Assembly: GCA_016793095.1 (NCBI GenBank)
Contig: JAEUJQ010000020.1
Location: forward strand, 1 to 64,000
Reading direction: 5' to 3'
DNA: 64,000 bases
Origin: Myxococcaceae bacterium
GTDB taxonomy: Bacteria; Myxococcota; Myxococcia; Myxococcales; Myxococcaceae
Positions within the stretch are counted from its first letter, which is position 1, and each line of letters starts with the position of its first letter. The translations under genes were made by a program, and so were the position numbers. This document shows positions 8,079-17,200 of the stretch, in pieces. The notes below the pieces were generated by a model. That model did no database searches, had not been told where the DNA came from, and worked only from the letters and a program-made list of their open reading frames with translations.

Positions 8079-8905
8079 CGGACCGCCCCCAGGGCGCGCT
8101 CGAGCGCCGCGAACTCCTCGACCGACAGCGTCTCGGCGCGCCGCTTCCCGTCGAGGCCCGCCGTCACCAGCGCCGCGTCGAGATCATACGCCTCGGCCAG
8201 CTTCCGATCGCTCGCCAGCGAGTTGCTCAACGTCTTGCGCCGCTGCGCGAAGCCCGCCTTCACCACCTGACGGAAGCGCGCCTCGCTCACCACCTCGGCC
8301 TTCGGCTTCGAGCGCCGTGACAGCCGCACCACCGCGCTGTCCACCTTCGGCGGCGGGTGGAAGAAGTGCGCCGGGATCGAGAGCACCTGCTCGACGTGAA
8401 AGCGCAGGTTCAGCAGCACGGTGAGCAGCCCGTACTCACGACCGCCGGGCTGGGCGGAGAGCCGCTCCACCACCTCGGCCTGCAGCGTGAAGACCGCGCG
8501 CTTCACGTGATCGGCCTGCTCGAGCACCTCGAAGAGGATCGGGCTCGTCAGGTGGTACGGCAGGTTGCCCACGACGATCACCTGGTCGGCCTTCGCCACC
8601 TTCGCGAAGTCCACGTCGGCCGCGTTGCCCTCGACGAGCGTGAGCCCCGCGAGCTTCTGGGCCTCGAGCACCTTCACCATGTCGCGATCGCGCTCGACCG
8701 CGAACAGCGTGCACCCGGTCTCCAGCAGGGCGCGCGTCAGGTGCCCCAGGCCCGGCCCCAGCTCGACCACCACGTCGTCCTTCGTGAGCATCGCCTCGTC
8801 GACGATGCGCGAGAGGATCACCTCGTCCGAGAGGAAGTTCTGGCCCCAGCTCTCCTTGGCCCTCAGGCCGTGGCGCTTGAGGATCTCCCGCGGGCTGTCA
8901 GCCAT
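8075..8905 (-). CDS. rsmA: 16S rRNA dimethyladenosine transferase
   Basis: RsmA (KsgA) dimethylates two adjacent adenosines (A1518 and A1519, E. coli numbering) in helix 45 of 16S rRNA using SAM, late in small-subunit assembly. The 276-residue length is typical. Signatures seen are WGQNFLSDEVILSRIV at about residues 20-35, VVELGPGLGHLTRALL (SAM motif I), FAVERDRDMV (acidic motif II) and VVGNLPYHLTSPILF, the NLPY catalytic motif. The gene overlaps upstream tsaD by 8 bp and the downstream zinc-ribbon gene by 4 bp, indicating one operon. Confidence 0.96.
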   Translation of the reverse strand: MADSPREILKRHGLRAKESWGQNFLSDEVILSRIVDEAMLTKDDVVVELGPGLGHLTRALLETGCTLFAVERDRDMVKVLEAQKLAGLTLVEGNAADVDFAKVAKADQVIVVGNLPYHLTSPILFEVLEQADHVKRAVFTLQAEVVERLSAQPGGREYGLLTVLLNLRFHVEQVLSIPAHFFHPPPKVDSAVVRLSRRSKPKAEVVSEARFRQVVKAGFAQRRKTLSNSLASDRKLAEAYDLDAALVTAGLDGKRRAETLSVEEFAALERALGAVR

Positions 8906-9914
8906 GCGCTGCCCCTCCGAGCCGCCAGGTCGCGTCGGCCGTCAGGAACGAGCCCGGCGCCACGCCCCGCCTGAACGTCTCGTACCCGGCGACCGCGATC
9001 ATCGCGCCGTTGTCCGTGCAGAGCCGCTTCGGAGGCAGGTACACCTCGAGCCCCGCGTCCTTCCCGCGCTCCTCCGCCAGCGCCCGCAGCCGCGAGTTCG
9101 CCGCCACGCCGCCGCAGAGCACCACCGCCTTCGCGCCCACCTTCTTCGCGCCCAGCACCAGCTTCTTCGTCAGGGCGTCGGCGACCGCCTCCTGGAACGA
9201 AGCGCACAGATCGTTCAGCGCCTGCCCCGTCGGAACGCCGTTCGCCTGCACGTGCTGCAGCACGGCCGTCTTGAGCCCCGAGAAGCTCCAGTCGAGCACG
9301 TCGTCGCTCCGCAGCGCGCGCGGGAAGCGAATGGCGTTGCGATCGCCGGTCTGCGCGTGCGTGTCGATGGGCAGCCCGCCCGGGTACGGCAGCCCCAGAA
9401 TGCGCGCCACCTTGTCGAAGGCCTCGCCGGCCGCGTCGTCGCGCGTGGTGCCCAGCCGCGCGTAGGCGCCGAACGCCTTCACGTCGTACAGCGTCGTGTG
9501 GCCGCCCGAGACGCAGAGGCCGAGGAACGGCGGCTCCGGCGCGTCGGGCGCGAGGCGAATGGCCAGCAGGTGCCCCTCGAGGTGGTTGACGCCCACGACC
9601 GGCACGCCCGTCGCGAGCGACAGCGCCCTGGCCACCTGCAGCCCCACGAGCAGCGCGCCCTGGAGCCCCGGCCCGCTCGTCACGGCGATGCCGTCGAGCT
9701 GCGTGAGCGCCACGTTCGCGCGCGAGAGCGCCTCGTCGATGACGGGCATCACCTGCACGACGTGGTTGCGGCTCGCGAGCTCGGGCACCACGCCGCCCCA
9801 GCGCCGGTGGATGTCCATCTGCGTCGAGACGACGTCCGACAACGCCACGCGCCCGTCGCGCACCACCGCGGCCGCCGTCTCGTCACACGAGGTCTCGATG
9901 CCCAGCACCAGCAC
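8898..9914 (-). CDS. tsaD: tRNA threonylcarbamoyladenosine synthase subunit TsaD
   Basis: TsaD transfers threonylcarbamoyl from its adenylate onto A37 of ANN-decoding tRNAs, with TsaB and TsaE. Start GTG 9914 is chosen because TAGGAG lies 7-8 nt upstream and the product begins VLVLGIETSCDETAAAVV, the conserved N terminus. The 338-residue length fits. Visible are the metal-binding NHLEGHL, the GGHTTLY segment, DDAAGEAFDK, and GGVAANSRLR near the C terminus. It is the first gene of an overlapping minus-strand run with rsmA. Confidence 0.96.
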   Translation of the reverse strand: MLVLGIETSCDETAAAVVRDGRVALSDVVSTQMDIHRRWGGVVPELASRNHVVQVMPVIDEALSRANVALTQLDGIAVTSGPGLQGALLVGLQVARALSLATGVPVVGVNHLEGHLLAIRLAPDAPEPPFLGLCVSGGHTTLYDVKAFGAYARLGTTRDDAAGEAFDKVARILGLPYPGGLPIDTHAQTGDRNAIRFPRALRSDDVLDWSFSGLKTAVLQHVQANGVPTGQALNDLCASFQEAVADALTKKLVLGAKKVGAKAVVLCGGVAANSRLRALAEERGKDAGLEVYLPPKRLCTDNGAMIAVAGYETFRRGVAPGSFLTADATWRLGGAAHG

Positions 9915-10147
9915 GCCAACGCTCCTACCTGCCGGGCGAGCCGGTGGCCACTGCCGCTCAGCACCACACCCCGCCTCGTTGGCGGCGCCCGGGCCAGCAC
10001 GGCTCAGGGCTCGAGGCGCGCGCCGAAGACGTCGTGGTCGCTCGAGGGCTGAGCTGTCCGATGGCGTGGCGCGGGCCACGTGGCGCCAGCCTGACGGGCG
10101 GCGGCTGGGCGATTTCCGGCGCCCCGAAGTCGTGCGAGCGTGGAGCC

Positions 10148-10645
10148 ATGCGATGGCTCTTCCCGCTCGCGCTCGCCGCGATCCCGACCTCTGGCGCGTG
10201 CAAGCCGCAACCCGGCGCTCCCATCGAGTTCAAGCACCACGTCTCGTGCACGCTCACACCGCCGGTCCACTTCAGGAACTTCGGTCACCCGATGCCCGAC
10301 CACCTCTTCGAAGCGCTGGAGGTGCACGACAGCGGGCTGCCGACCGGCCGCTTCATCGGCGTGCGGGACATCGGCACCGGGTCGGTGGACGACGCCGCGA
10401 AGAGGCTCGAAGCGAGCCTGCGCGCGAGCTGGGGCAGTCAGCCCAACTTCGCGCTCGTGGAGTCCTCGGCGGTGAACGGAGGCAAGCTGCTGGTCTTCGC
10501 CTGGGGCGACCCGGTGATGCACGAGACGCACTTCGTCTCGCACCAGCATGGGCGCTCGATCGACGCCTGGTTCGCGCTCGCGCCCGCCGAGCTCGACGCC
10601 CAGGCGAGGGCTTCCCTGCCCACCGTCACGTGCACCCGGCGCTGA
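10148..10645 (+). CDS. Hypothetical secreted or lipid-anchored protein
   Basis: A 165-residue product beginning MRWLFPLALAAIPTSGAC, a short signal peptide with a possible lipobox (SGAC), so probably an envelope protein. The mature part contains two further cysteines (HHVSCTL and TVTCTRR near the C terminus) that could pair. No family recognised. ATG 10148 has GGAG five to six nt upstream. The gene is divergent from tsaD across about 230 bp and followed by duplicated fragments of the large minus-strand gene's 3' end. Confidence 0.66.
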   Translation: MRWLFPLALAAIPTSGACKPQPGAPIEFKHHVSCTLTPPVHFRNFGHPMPDHLFEALEVHDSGLPTGRFIGVRDIGTGSVDDAAKRLEASLRASWGSQPNFALVESSAVNGGKLLVFAWGDPVMHETHFVSHQHGRSIDAWFALAPAELDAQARASLPTVTCTRR

Positions 10646-10675
10646 GGCGCGCGCCCGGGCTCCTCGCGAGCGGCG

Positions 10676-11000
10676 TCGCGCCTGCGTCTTCAGTCAGGGA
10701 ATGGCCTGCGCCATGCGAACTTCGTCGGCCTGCGGCCCCTTCGGGTTGGCTGCTTCGCCTCGGCGTCGCGCCTGCGTCTTCAGTCAGGGAATGGCCTGCA
10801 GCGCCATGCGCACTTCGTCGGCCTGCGGCCCCTTCGGGTTGAGCTCGAAGAACTTGCGGTAGGGCTGCTTCGCCTCGGCGTCGCGCCCGCGTCTTCAGTC
10901 AGGGAATGGCCTGCAGCGCCATGCGCACTTCGTCGGCCTGCGCCCCCTTCGGGTTGAGCTCGAGGAACTTGCGGTAGGGCTGCTTCGCCTCGGCGTCGCG
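10676..11000. repeat. Two extra copies of a gene 3' end (tandem, ~115 and ~90 bp)
   Basis: The 3' end of the pseudo-receiver gene (from GTCTTCAGTCAGGGAATGG at 10891 onward) is repeated upstream on this strand at 10776 and at 10686. The copy at 10776 is nearly full length (115-bp period). The copy at 10686 is shortened, lacking the ~22-bp GAGCTCGAAGAACTTGC part. In gene orientation these are partial duplications of the last ~30 codons plus stop, lying just past the real stop codon at 10899. They account for most of the non-coding 10646-10898. Confidence 0.9.
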
Positions 11001-13868
11001 GCCGAGGTTCTGCAGCGCGATGCCGAGCGCCAGCCACGCGCGAGCGTTGGAGGGGTCGACCTTCGTCGCCTCCTTCAGGTGCGGAATGGCCTCGCGGAAG
11101 CCCGTCTCGGAGAAGACCAGGCTGATGCCCAGGCCCGTGCGCGCCTCGGGGTCGGTCGGCCGATCCTTCGTCGCCTTTCGGTACGTCTGCACGGCCTTGC
11201 CCCACTTCTCGGCGACGATGGCGCCCTTGCCCTCCTCGAGGAGCGTCGCGAACTCGGCGTCGGTGAGCGTGCCCCCAGCAGGCGCGACGCCCGCGTCGGC
11301 GGTCGCGACCATCGTCGGCACACCGGCGTCCTTCGGGGACACGCCCGCGTCCTTCGGGGCCCCCGCGTCCACCGCGACGGCAGCGCCTGCATCGCGCGAG
11401 ACGCCCGCGTCCACCGCTGCGAGCCCGGCGTCCTTCGCGGGCACTCCCGCGTCGGTTGCCACGACGACCCCCGCGTCCTTCGCCGGGGCGCCAGCGTCTG
11501 CCTCTGGCGCTCCTGCGTCTCTCGGGGCCTCGACGACGACGGTCGCCCCGGCGTCAGGTCCCGCTGCCACGTCCACCAGCGCGCCGGCGTCGTCCTCGAC
11601 GTCTTCAGTCAGTCCCGCGTCCTCGACCTCCACCTGCACGATCGGCGGCACCACGAGGCCGCTGCCCGCGTCGAGCGCCACCACGTCGCCACCACTGTCC
11701 TGGCTGTTCATCACCACGATCGTCCCCACCACGCCGAGCACCAGGCCCAGCACGACGACGATGGGGAGCGCCTTCGAGCGCGACGGGATCGGGTGCTCGC
11801 CACTGAAGGGCTGCGAGTTCGAGCCGACGGTGTCTTCGAAGAACTCGTCTTCGGCGGTCAGCGGGGGCGCGATCTCCGGGCCCACCGTCGGTACCACCAC
11901 GGGCGCCTGCGAGGGCCGTGACGAGAGAGGAGGCGGCTGAGGTGCGGGCGACGGCGTCGGCGCGTCCGGGCTCCGCTGGGGCACCGGGCTCGGCTGGGAG
12001 CCACTCGGCGCTCGCGGCGCGGGAGACGGAGAGAACGACGGAGCGGGCAGTGCAGCGGGCGGAGGGGGCTGCGCGGCCGCGGGCGGGCGCGTGGGCGGCG
12101 TCGAGTGCGGACTCGGCGGGGGCGTCGCTGGTGACGGCGGCGCCACTGGCTCGGGCTCGACCAGCGGCTCGACCGGCATCGTCTCGATGGGGGCCGGGGC
12201 GAAGACCGCCTCTGGCTTGAGGGGCGGGAGCGTGAAGCGCTCCTTCGCCGCGCCGCCAAACACCGGCTCGGCCAGGGGTGGCGACGCGCCCGGCGTGGCA
12301 GGGACGGGGTGCGCCGCTGCGGGGCCGACCAGCGGAGGCGGCTTGCTCCACCCGCTCATGGGCGCCCAGGTCGCGCTGCCCTCGAAGCCATCGGAGTCCA
12401 CCTTCGCCCACGCATCGAGCAGCGACGCACGGGCCCGCTCGAGCTCGCTCGGGGCTTTCTCGACGAGGAACTGAGAAGAAGGTGGGGCCGCAGGCGCCGG
12501 ATCCAGCGCAGGAGCGGGCGGCTGGCCGGGCACGCGCGGACGTGGCTCGAAGTGAACGACCGGGACCTGTGGCTTCGGCGGCGCTGGCGGGGCCGCGACC
12601 GGCGCGGCGGGCGACACTGGCGCGATGGCGGGCGGCGCCGGGCTCGCGGCCGTCGGGGGCACGGCGGGGGCCGCGGGCAGCGGGTCGAGCTCGAGGGGAA
12701 GCTCCACGGCCTCCTCGACCCCGAGCGGGGGCAGCTCTGGCTCGGCGGTGGCGAGCTGGTCCGCGATGCTGGCCATGGCGGGCGCCGCAGGCGACACCGC
12801 AGGTGGCAGGGGCGTGGTCGCGGTCACGCTGGGGGTCGCGGGCGCGGCCTCGCCTCCGACCGGGTTCGGGCCGGTGTTGAGCCACTCCTCGATGCCCGGC
12901 TTGCGGGGGCGCTCTCCCGCAGACGCCGGCGTGCCCACCTCGCGGATGAGCCCCTCGAAGTAGAGCTTCGAGATGATGCCGAGGGCGGCGAGATCTTCGA
13001 AGTCCGAGTCCTCGACCACGCGCTGCAGGGTGCGCCGCCCGTCGAAGAGGCGCAGGAGGCCGTTCACCTCGTCGGGGATCTCGGCGAGCCGATCGGCGAG
13101 CGACTGGTAGTCGAGCTCGAACACCGTCTCGAGCGGCGGCAACTGCTCGAGCATGCGGCCCCACTCGTCGAGGCGGCGCATGCCCTCCATCAACAGGCCC
13201 TGCGTGGACACCTCGATGCGCTCGGCCCGCTCCACCGGCGCGAACGAGACCTCGAACTGGCCCTCGAAGGTGTTCAGCATGCGGTAGAAGGCGTTCTCGC
13301 CCCGCAACCGCCCGAGCTCGGCGTCGATGACGCGGCCTTCCTTGAAGTAGACCGTCCCCTGCCGGTCTCCGAGGATCTGGATCACGCCCGTCTTGCGACC
13401 GATCTCGAACGTCTGCACGAGATCGACGACCCCCATGTCCGACAGGTTCCCCGAGAAGCCGGCGCGCTGCTCCTTCTTCTCGAAGCGCTCCTTCTCCACC
13501 TTCGCGAGGATCATCCGCACGCGGGTGACGACCTCTTTGATGTAGATGGGCTTCGTCAGGTAGTCCTCGGCGCCGGTCTCGAGGCCCTTCACCTTCGACT
13601 CGACAGCCTTCTGGCTGGTGAGGAAGACGTAGGGGATGTGTCGGAAGCGCTCGTCGCTCTTGAGCACCTTGCAGAGCTCGAACCCGTCCATCTCGGGCAT
13701 GCGCGTCTCGGACAGCACGAGATCGGGCAGGCTGATCTGCACCTTCTCGAGCGCGTCCTTCCCGTGAATCGCGGTGGTGACCTGGAAGCCGGCCTTCTTG
13801 AGGCTCACCTCCATCACGCGAAGGCTCTTCGCGTCACCATCGACCAGGAGCAGGTGCTGCTTCGCCAC
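10899..13868 (-). CDS. Pseudo-receiver/DUF4388 membrane protein with TPR tail
   Basis: A 989-residue protein. Residues ~4-120 form a receiver domain, but the phosphoacceptor Asp is Glu54 ([12 protein letters not shown]), although the TKP lysine is kept. A DUF4388 (PATAN) domain follows (~136-240), then a helical region. A long Pro/Ala linker (~330-690) leads to one membrane helix ([17 protein letters not shown], about 705) and an Asp-Ala-Gly-rich extracytoplasmic stretch. C-terminal TPR repeats lie at about 870-985. Start GTG 13868 fits the receiver boundary and has AGGGAC upstream; an earlier TTG is possible. It is probably a signalling scaffold crossing the inner membrane. Its 3' end is partly duplicated downstream. 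Confidence 0.82.
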   Translation of the reverse strand: MAKQHLLLVDGDAKSLRVMEVSLKKAGFQVTTAIHGKDALEKVQISLPDLVLSETRMPEMDGFELCKVLKSDERFRHIPYVFLTSQKAVESKVKGLETGAEDYLTKPIYIKEVVTRVRMILAKVEKERFEKKEQRAGFSGNLSDMGVVDLVQTFEIGRKTGVIQILGDRQGTVYFKEGRVIDAELGRLRGENAFYRMLNTFEGQFEVSFAPVERAERIEVSTQGLLMEGMRRLDEWGRMLEQLPPLETVFELDYQSLADRLAEIPDEVNGLLRLFDGRRTLQRVVEDSDFEDLAALGIISKLYFEGLIREVGTPASAGERPRKPGIEEWLNTGPNPVGGEAAPATPSVTATTPLPPAVSPAAPAMASIADQLATAEPELPPLGVEEAVELPLELDPLPAAPAVPPTAASPAPPAIAPVSPAAPVAAPPAPPKPQVPVVHFEPRPRVPGQPPAPALDPAPAAPPSSQFLVEKAPSELERARASLLDAWAKVDSDGFEGSATWAPMSGWSKPPPLVGPAAAHPVPATPGASPPLAEPVFGGAAKERFTLPPLKPEAVFAPAPIETMPVEPLVEPEPVAPPSPATPPPSPHSTPPTRPPAAAQPPPPAALPAPSFSPSPAPRAPSGSQPSPVPQRSPDAPTPSPAPQPPPLSSRPSQAPVVVPTVGPEIAPPLTAEDEFFEDTVGSNSQPFSGEHPIPSRSKALPIVVVLGLVLGVVGTIVVMNSQDSGGDVVALDAGSGLVVPPIVQVEVEDAGLTEDVEDDAGALVDVAAGPDAGATVVVEAPRDAGAPEADAGAPAKDAGVVVATDAGVPAKDAGLAAVDAGVSRDAGAAVAVDAGAPKDAGVSPKDAGVPTMVATADAGVAPAGGTLTDAEFATLLEEGKGAIVAEKWGKAVQTYRKATKDRPTDPEARTGLGISLVFSETGFREAIPHLKEATKVDPSNARAWLALGIALQNLGRDAEAKQPYRKFLELNPKGAQADEVRMALQAIP

Positions 13869-13908
13869 GGGATCCGTCCCTTTCGGCCAGCTTCGGTAAA
13901 AGTCGCGG

Positions 13909-13938
13909 AATGTTTGGCCTTGCAAGGGGGAGTGTCAA
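13909..13938 (-). promoter_or_regulatory. Candidate promoter for the pseudo-receiver gene
   Basis: On the minus strand a perfect TTGACA (13933-13938) is followed after 18 bp by AACATT (13909-13914), a weak -10. It is about 40 bp upstream of the GTG start and lies in the short divergent region shared with the PilZ gene. Confidence 0.35.
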
Positions 13939-13956
13939 CGTTTCGAATGAGTGATC

Positions 13957-14283
13957 ATGAGCGCGGATCAACGCCGCTACGAGCGCAAGACCCTGGCCGT
14001 GCAGTTCCACGCCCGTGACGCGCAGGGGGTCGGCCAGCTCGTCTTCGAGAGCGCGGACCTGTCGAGGGGAGGCACCTTCCTCAAGAGCGACCTGCTGCTC
14101 GAGCCCGGCGAGGCGCTGTCCCTCGAGTTCGCGGTGCTGCAGGGCCGGGTGATCAGGGCGCAGGCGCGGGTGGCCTGGGTACGGCGGTTCCCTCAGCCGA
14201 GGGAGGTGGCCGGCATGGGCGTCGAGTTCACCGCGATGCCGGAGTCCGATCGCGAAGCGCTGGAGTCGTTCCTGACGAAGTGA
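13957..14283 (+). CDS. PilZ-domain protein
   Basis: A 108-residue stand-alone PilZ protein of the type common in myxobacteria. RRYERKTLAVQF carries an RxxxR-like start, ADLSRGGTFLKS is the D/NxSxxG core, and AWVRRFPQPREVAGMGVEF ends the barrel. PilZ domains bind cyclic-di-GMP when the arginine motif is intact; here RRYERK is close to it but binding is not certain. ATG 13957 is preferred over GTG 13951. It lies between two large signalling/scaffold genes, divergent from one and convergent with the other, 4 bp from the latter's stop. Confidence 0.85.
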   Translation: MSADQRRYERKTLAVQFHARDAQGVGQLVFESADLSRGGTFLKSDLLLEPGEALSLEFAVLQGRVIRAQARVAWVRRFPQPREVAGMGVEFTAMPESDREALESFLTK

Positions 14284-14287
14284 GCGC

Positions 14288-17200
14288 TCAGCCGAAGAGG
14301 CCGCCGCCCTTCTTCCCTTCCCGCTCCTTCTTGCGACGCATCTCGATCAGGCGGAGCTCCTGGCTCGCCTCGAGGTGCCGCGGGTTGACGCGCACCGCTT
14401 CGCGGAAGTGCCTCTCGGCGCGCTCCATGTCTCCCTCGACGCGGGCGATGACGCCGAGCTGGTAGTGCGCGCGGTCGCAGTTCGCGTCGATGGTGAGCGC
14501 CTTCTGCATCATCGCCCTGGCGTTGGCGTTCTCGGCCTTGCGGGAGGGGTCCATGTAGATGGCCCACGCCTGGGCGGCGAGCGAGCTGGCGCCCTTGTCG
14601 ATGAGGTGGGCGCGCGCGAAGTGATCCTCCGCCTGCTTGTAGTCGCGCTTCTTGAAGAAGACCTCGGCCATCTTGAACAGGTCTGCGGCCTGCGAGGCCG
14701 GACTGGGAACGGCGGAGGGCGCGCTGGGCGCCGGCTTCGACGCCGCGATCGTCGCCAGGTAGGCGGTGCGGCGGGCGTCGTCGTAGAGCGTCTCGTAGGC
14801 GTCGCGAATGGCCTCGAAGACGGCGCTCATCTTCTGCGCGAGGTGCGGCAGCGAGGGCGGGAGGCGGTCGGGGTGGAACGTCTTGGCGAGCTGCAGGAAC
14901 GCCGCCTTCACCTGGTCGCGGTTGGCCTGCGGCGTGACGCCGAGGGCGGCGAAGTGATCCTTCTTCTTGATGAGCTCGGCGCGCGCTTCGATCTGCGCGG
15001 CGAGCTGCTGCTCAGCGGGCGTGGGCGCGGGCGGCGCGGGGCGGGCGGCGGAGGGCGACGATGGACGCACCCCCGACGGTGAGCTCGGAGCCGGGGCGAC
15101 GGTGACGCCAGAGGGCGAGGACGAGGTCGGGGCAGGCGGGCTGGAGGTCGGCGGGGGAACCGAGCCGAGGCTCTCCATCGCGCGACGCAAGAGGCGCTGC
15201 CGGCGCAGGCGCGCCGCTTCGGCTGGATCAGAAGGGTCACCCAAGTCGGAGTCCTCCGCCGTGGTGGGAACGGGGGTGGTGCTGATCTCGGCCTCGATGA
15301 GAGGCTCGACCGGCGTCGCGGGCGCGGCGTTGCGCTGACCAACGAGGGCCTCGAGGCTGGAGTCGACGCGGCGCAGGGCCTCTTCGAACGACGCGGAGTT
15401 CCCCGGCGGCCCGGCCTTCGGGCTCGCACCATCGACCATGTTCCAGAGGTCGACCTCGTCGGAGCGCTTGTCACCTCCGAAGACGAGCGGCCTGGGCGAG
15501 GACGGGCGCGCTGGAGGCGGCGCGGGGGGAGGCGGGGCGCCGAGGCGGATGGCGGGGTCGGTCTTCTCCTCTCCGCGCCGCGTGGGCTCGGGAGGCGTGG
15601 GCAGCGCATCGGCGGTGGGCGCCGAGCGCTTGAGCGCCTCGTTCATCTCGCGCAGCAGCTCCTGCTGCTGACGGTGGCGGGCGAGCAGCTCACGATCTTC
15701 GGCGCGGCTTCCGCCGACGGCTTCCTGCATGGGCCTGGGCGCGAGGGGGGACGGCCCGACGAAGGTCTGACTGCCAGGCTGCTGGCGACGGCGCTCGTCG
15801 GCTGCGCGCGCGAGGGCGTCGGCTTCGGCTTTGAGCTTCGCGAGGCGCTGCTGCTCCTCGACCTGGGCGCGGGCCGCAGCCGCGCGGGCGAGCAGCTCCT
15901 CTTCTTCCTTTTCGGCCTGGGCGGCCTCGGCGGCGGCGCGGGCCTCCTCTTCGGCGAGCAGGCGACGGGCCTCTGCGACTCGCTCGGCCTCGACGCGGGC
16001 CTGCTCCTCGGCGGCGCGGCGAGCGTCCTCCGCGCGCCTGGCCTCGAGCCGCTCGGCCTCTTCTCGCTCCGCCCGGACCCGCGCCTCTGCGGCCAGCTGG
16101 GCGTCGAGCTTCGCCGCCTCGTCCGCGAGCCTGCGAGCTTCGGCCTCCTGGCGTTCCTCCTCGGCAGCGCGGGCTTCCTCCTCGGCGAGGAGCCGTCGCG
16201 CCTCGGCCACCCGTGCGGCCTCGAGCTGGGCCTGATCCCGCTGGGCGTCCTCGGCTTCGACCCGGCGCTGAGCCGCGGCGATCCGCTCGGCCTCGTCGAG
16301 CTGTCGGCGGGCCTCTTCTTCGGCGCGGTGCTGAAGGTCGGCGAGGCGGCGTTCTTCTTCCAGCCGTTCGCGCTCGTCCTCTTCAGCGCGACGGGCCGCT
16401 TCCGCGCGCTTCTCCTCTGCGAGCCGGGCCTCTTCTGCGCGTCGCTGCTCCTCCGCGAGTCGGGCCTCCTCGGCCAGCCGGGTCTCTTCAGCCGCGCGCC
16501 GCTGCTCCTCCGCGAGTCGGGCCTCCTCGGCCACCCGGGCCTCTTCTGCCGCGCGCCGCTGCTCCTCCGCGACTCGCGCCTCCTCGGCCAGCCGGGCCTC
16601 TTCTGCCGCGCGCCGCTGCTCCTCCGCGAGTCGGGCCTCCTCGGCCACGCGCCGCTGCTCCTCCGCGAGCCGCGCCTCCTCGGCCAGCCGGGCCTCTTCA
16701 GCCGCGCGCCGCTGCTCCTCCGCGAGCCGGGCCTCCTCGGCCAGGCGGGCCTCTTCGGCCGCGCGCCGCTGCTCCTCCGCGAGCCGGGCCTCTTCGGCCA
16801 GCCGGGCCTCTTCAGCCGCGCGACGCTGTTCCTCCGCGAGCCGGGCCTCCTCGGCCAGCCGGGCCTCTTCAGCCGCGCGCCGCTGTTCCTCCGCGAGCCG
16901 GGCCTCCTCGGCCAGCCGGGCCTCTTCAGCCGCGCGCCGCTGCTCCTCCGCGAGTCGGGCTTCTTCCGCAAGCCGGGCCTCTTCAGCCGCGCGACGCTGC
17001 TCCTCCGCGAGTCGGGCCTCCTCAGCCAGGCGAGCCTCTTCAGCCAGGCGCGCCTCTTCGGCCAGGCGGGCCTCTTCAGCTACGCGCCGTTCCTCCGCGA
17101 GACGCGCTTCCTCCGCGAGACGCGCTTCCTCCGCGAGGCGCGCCGCCTCTTCTTCCGCGCGCCGCTGCTCCTCCGCGAGACGCGCTTCTTCGGCGCGTCT

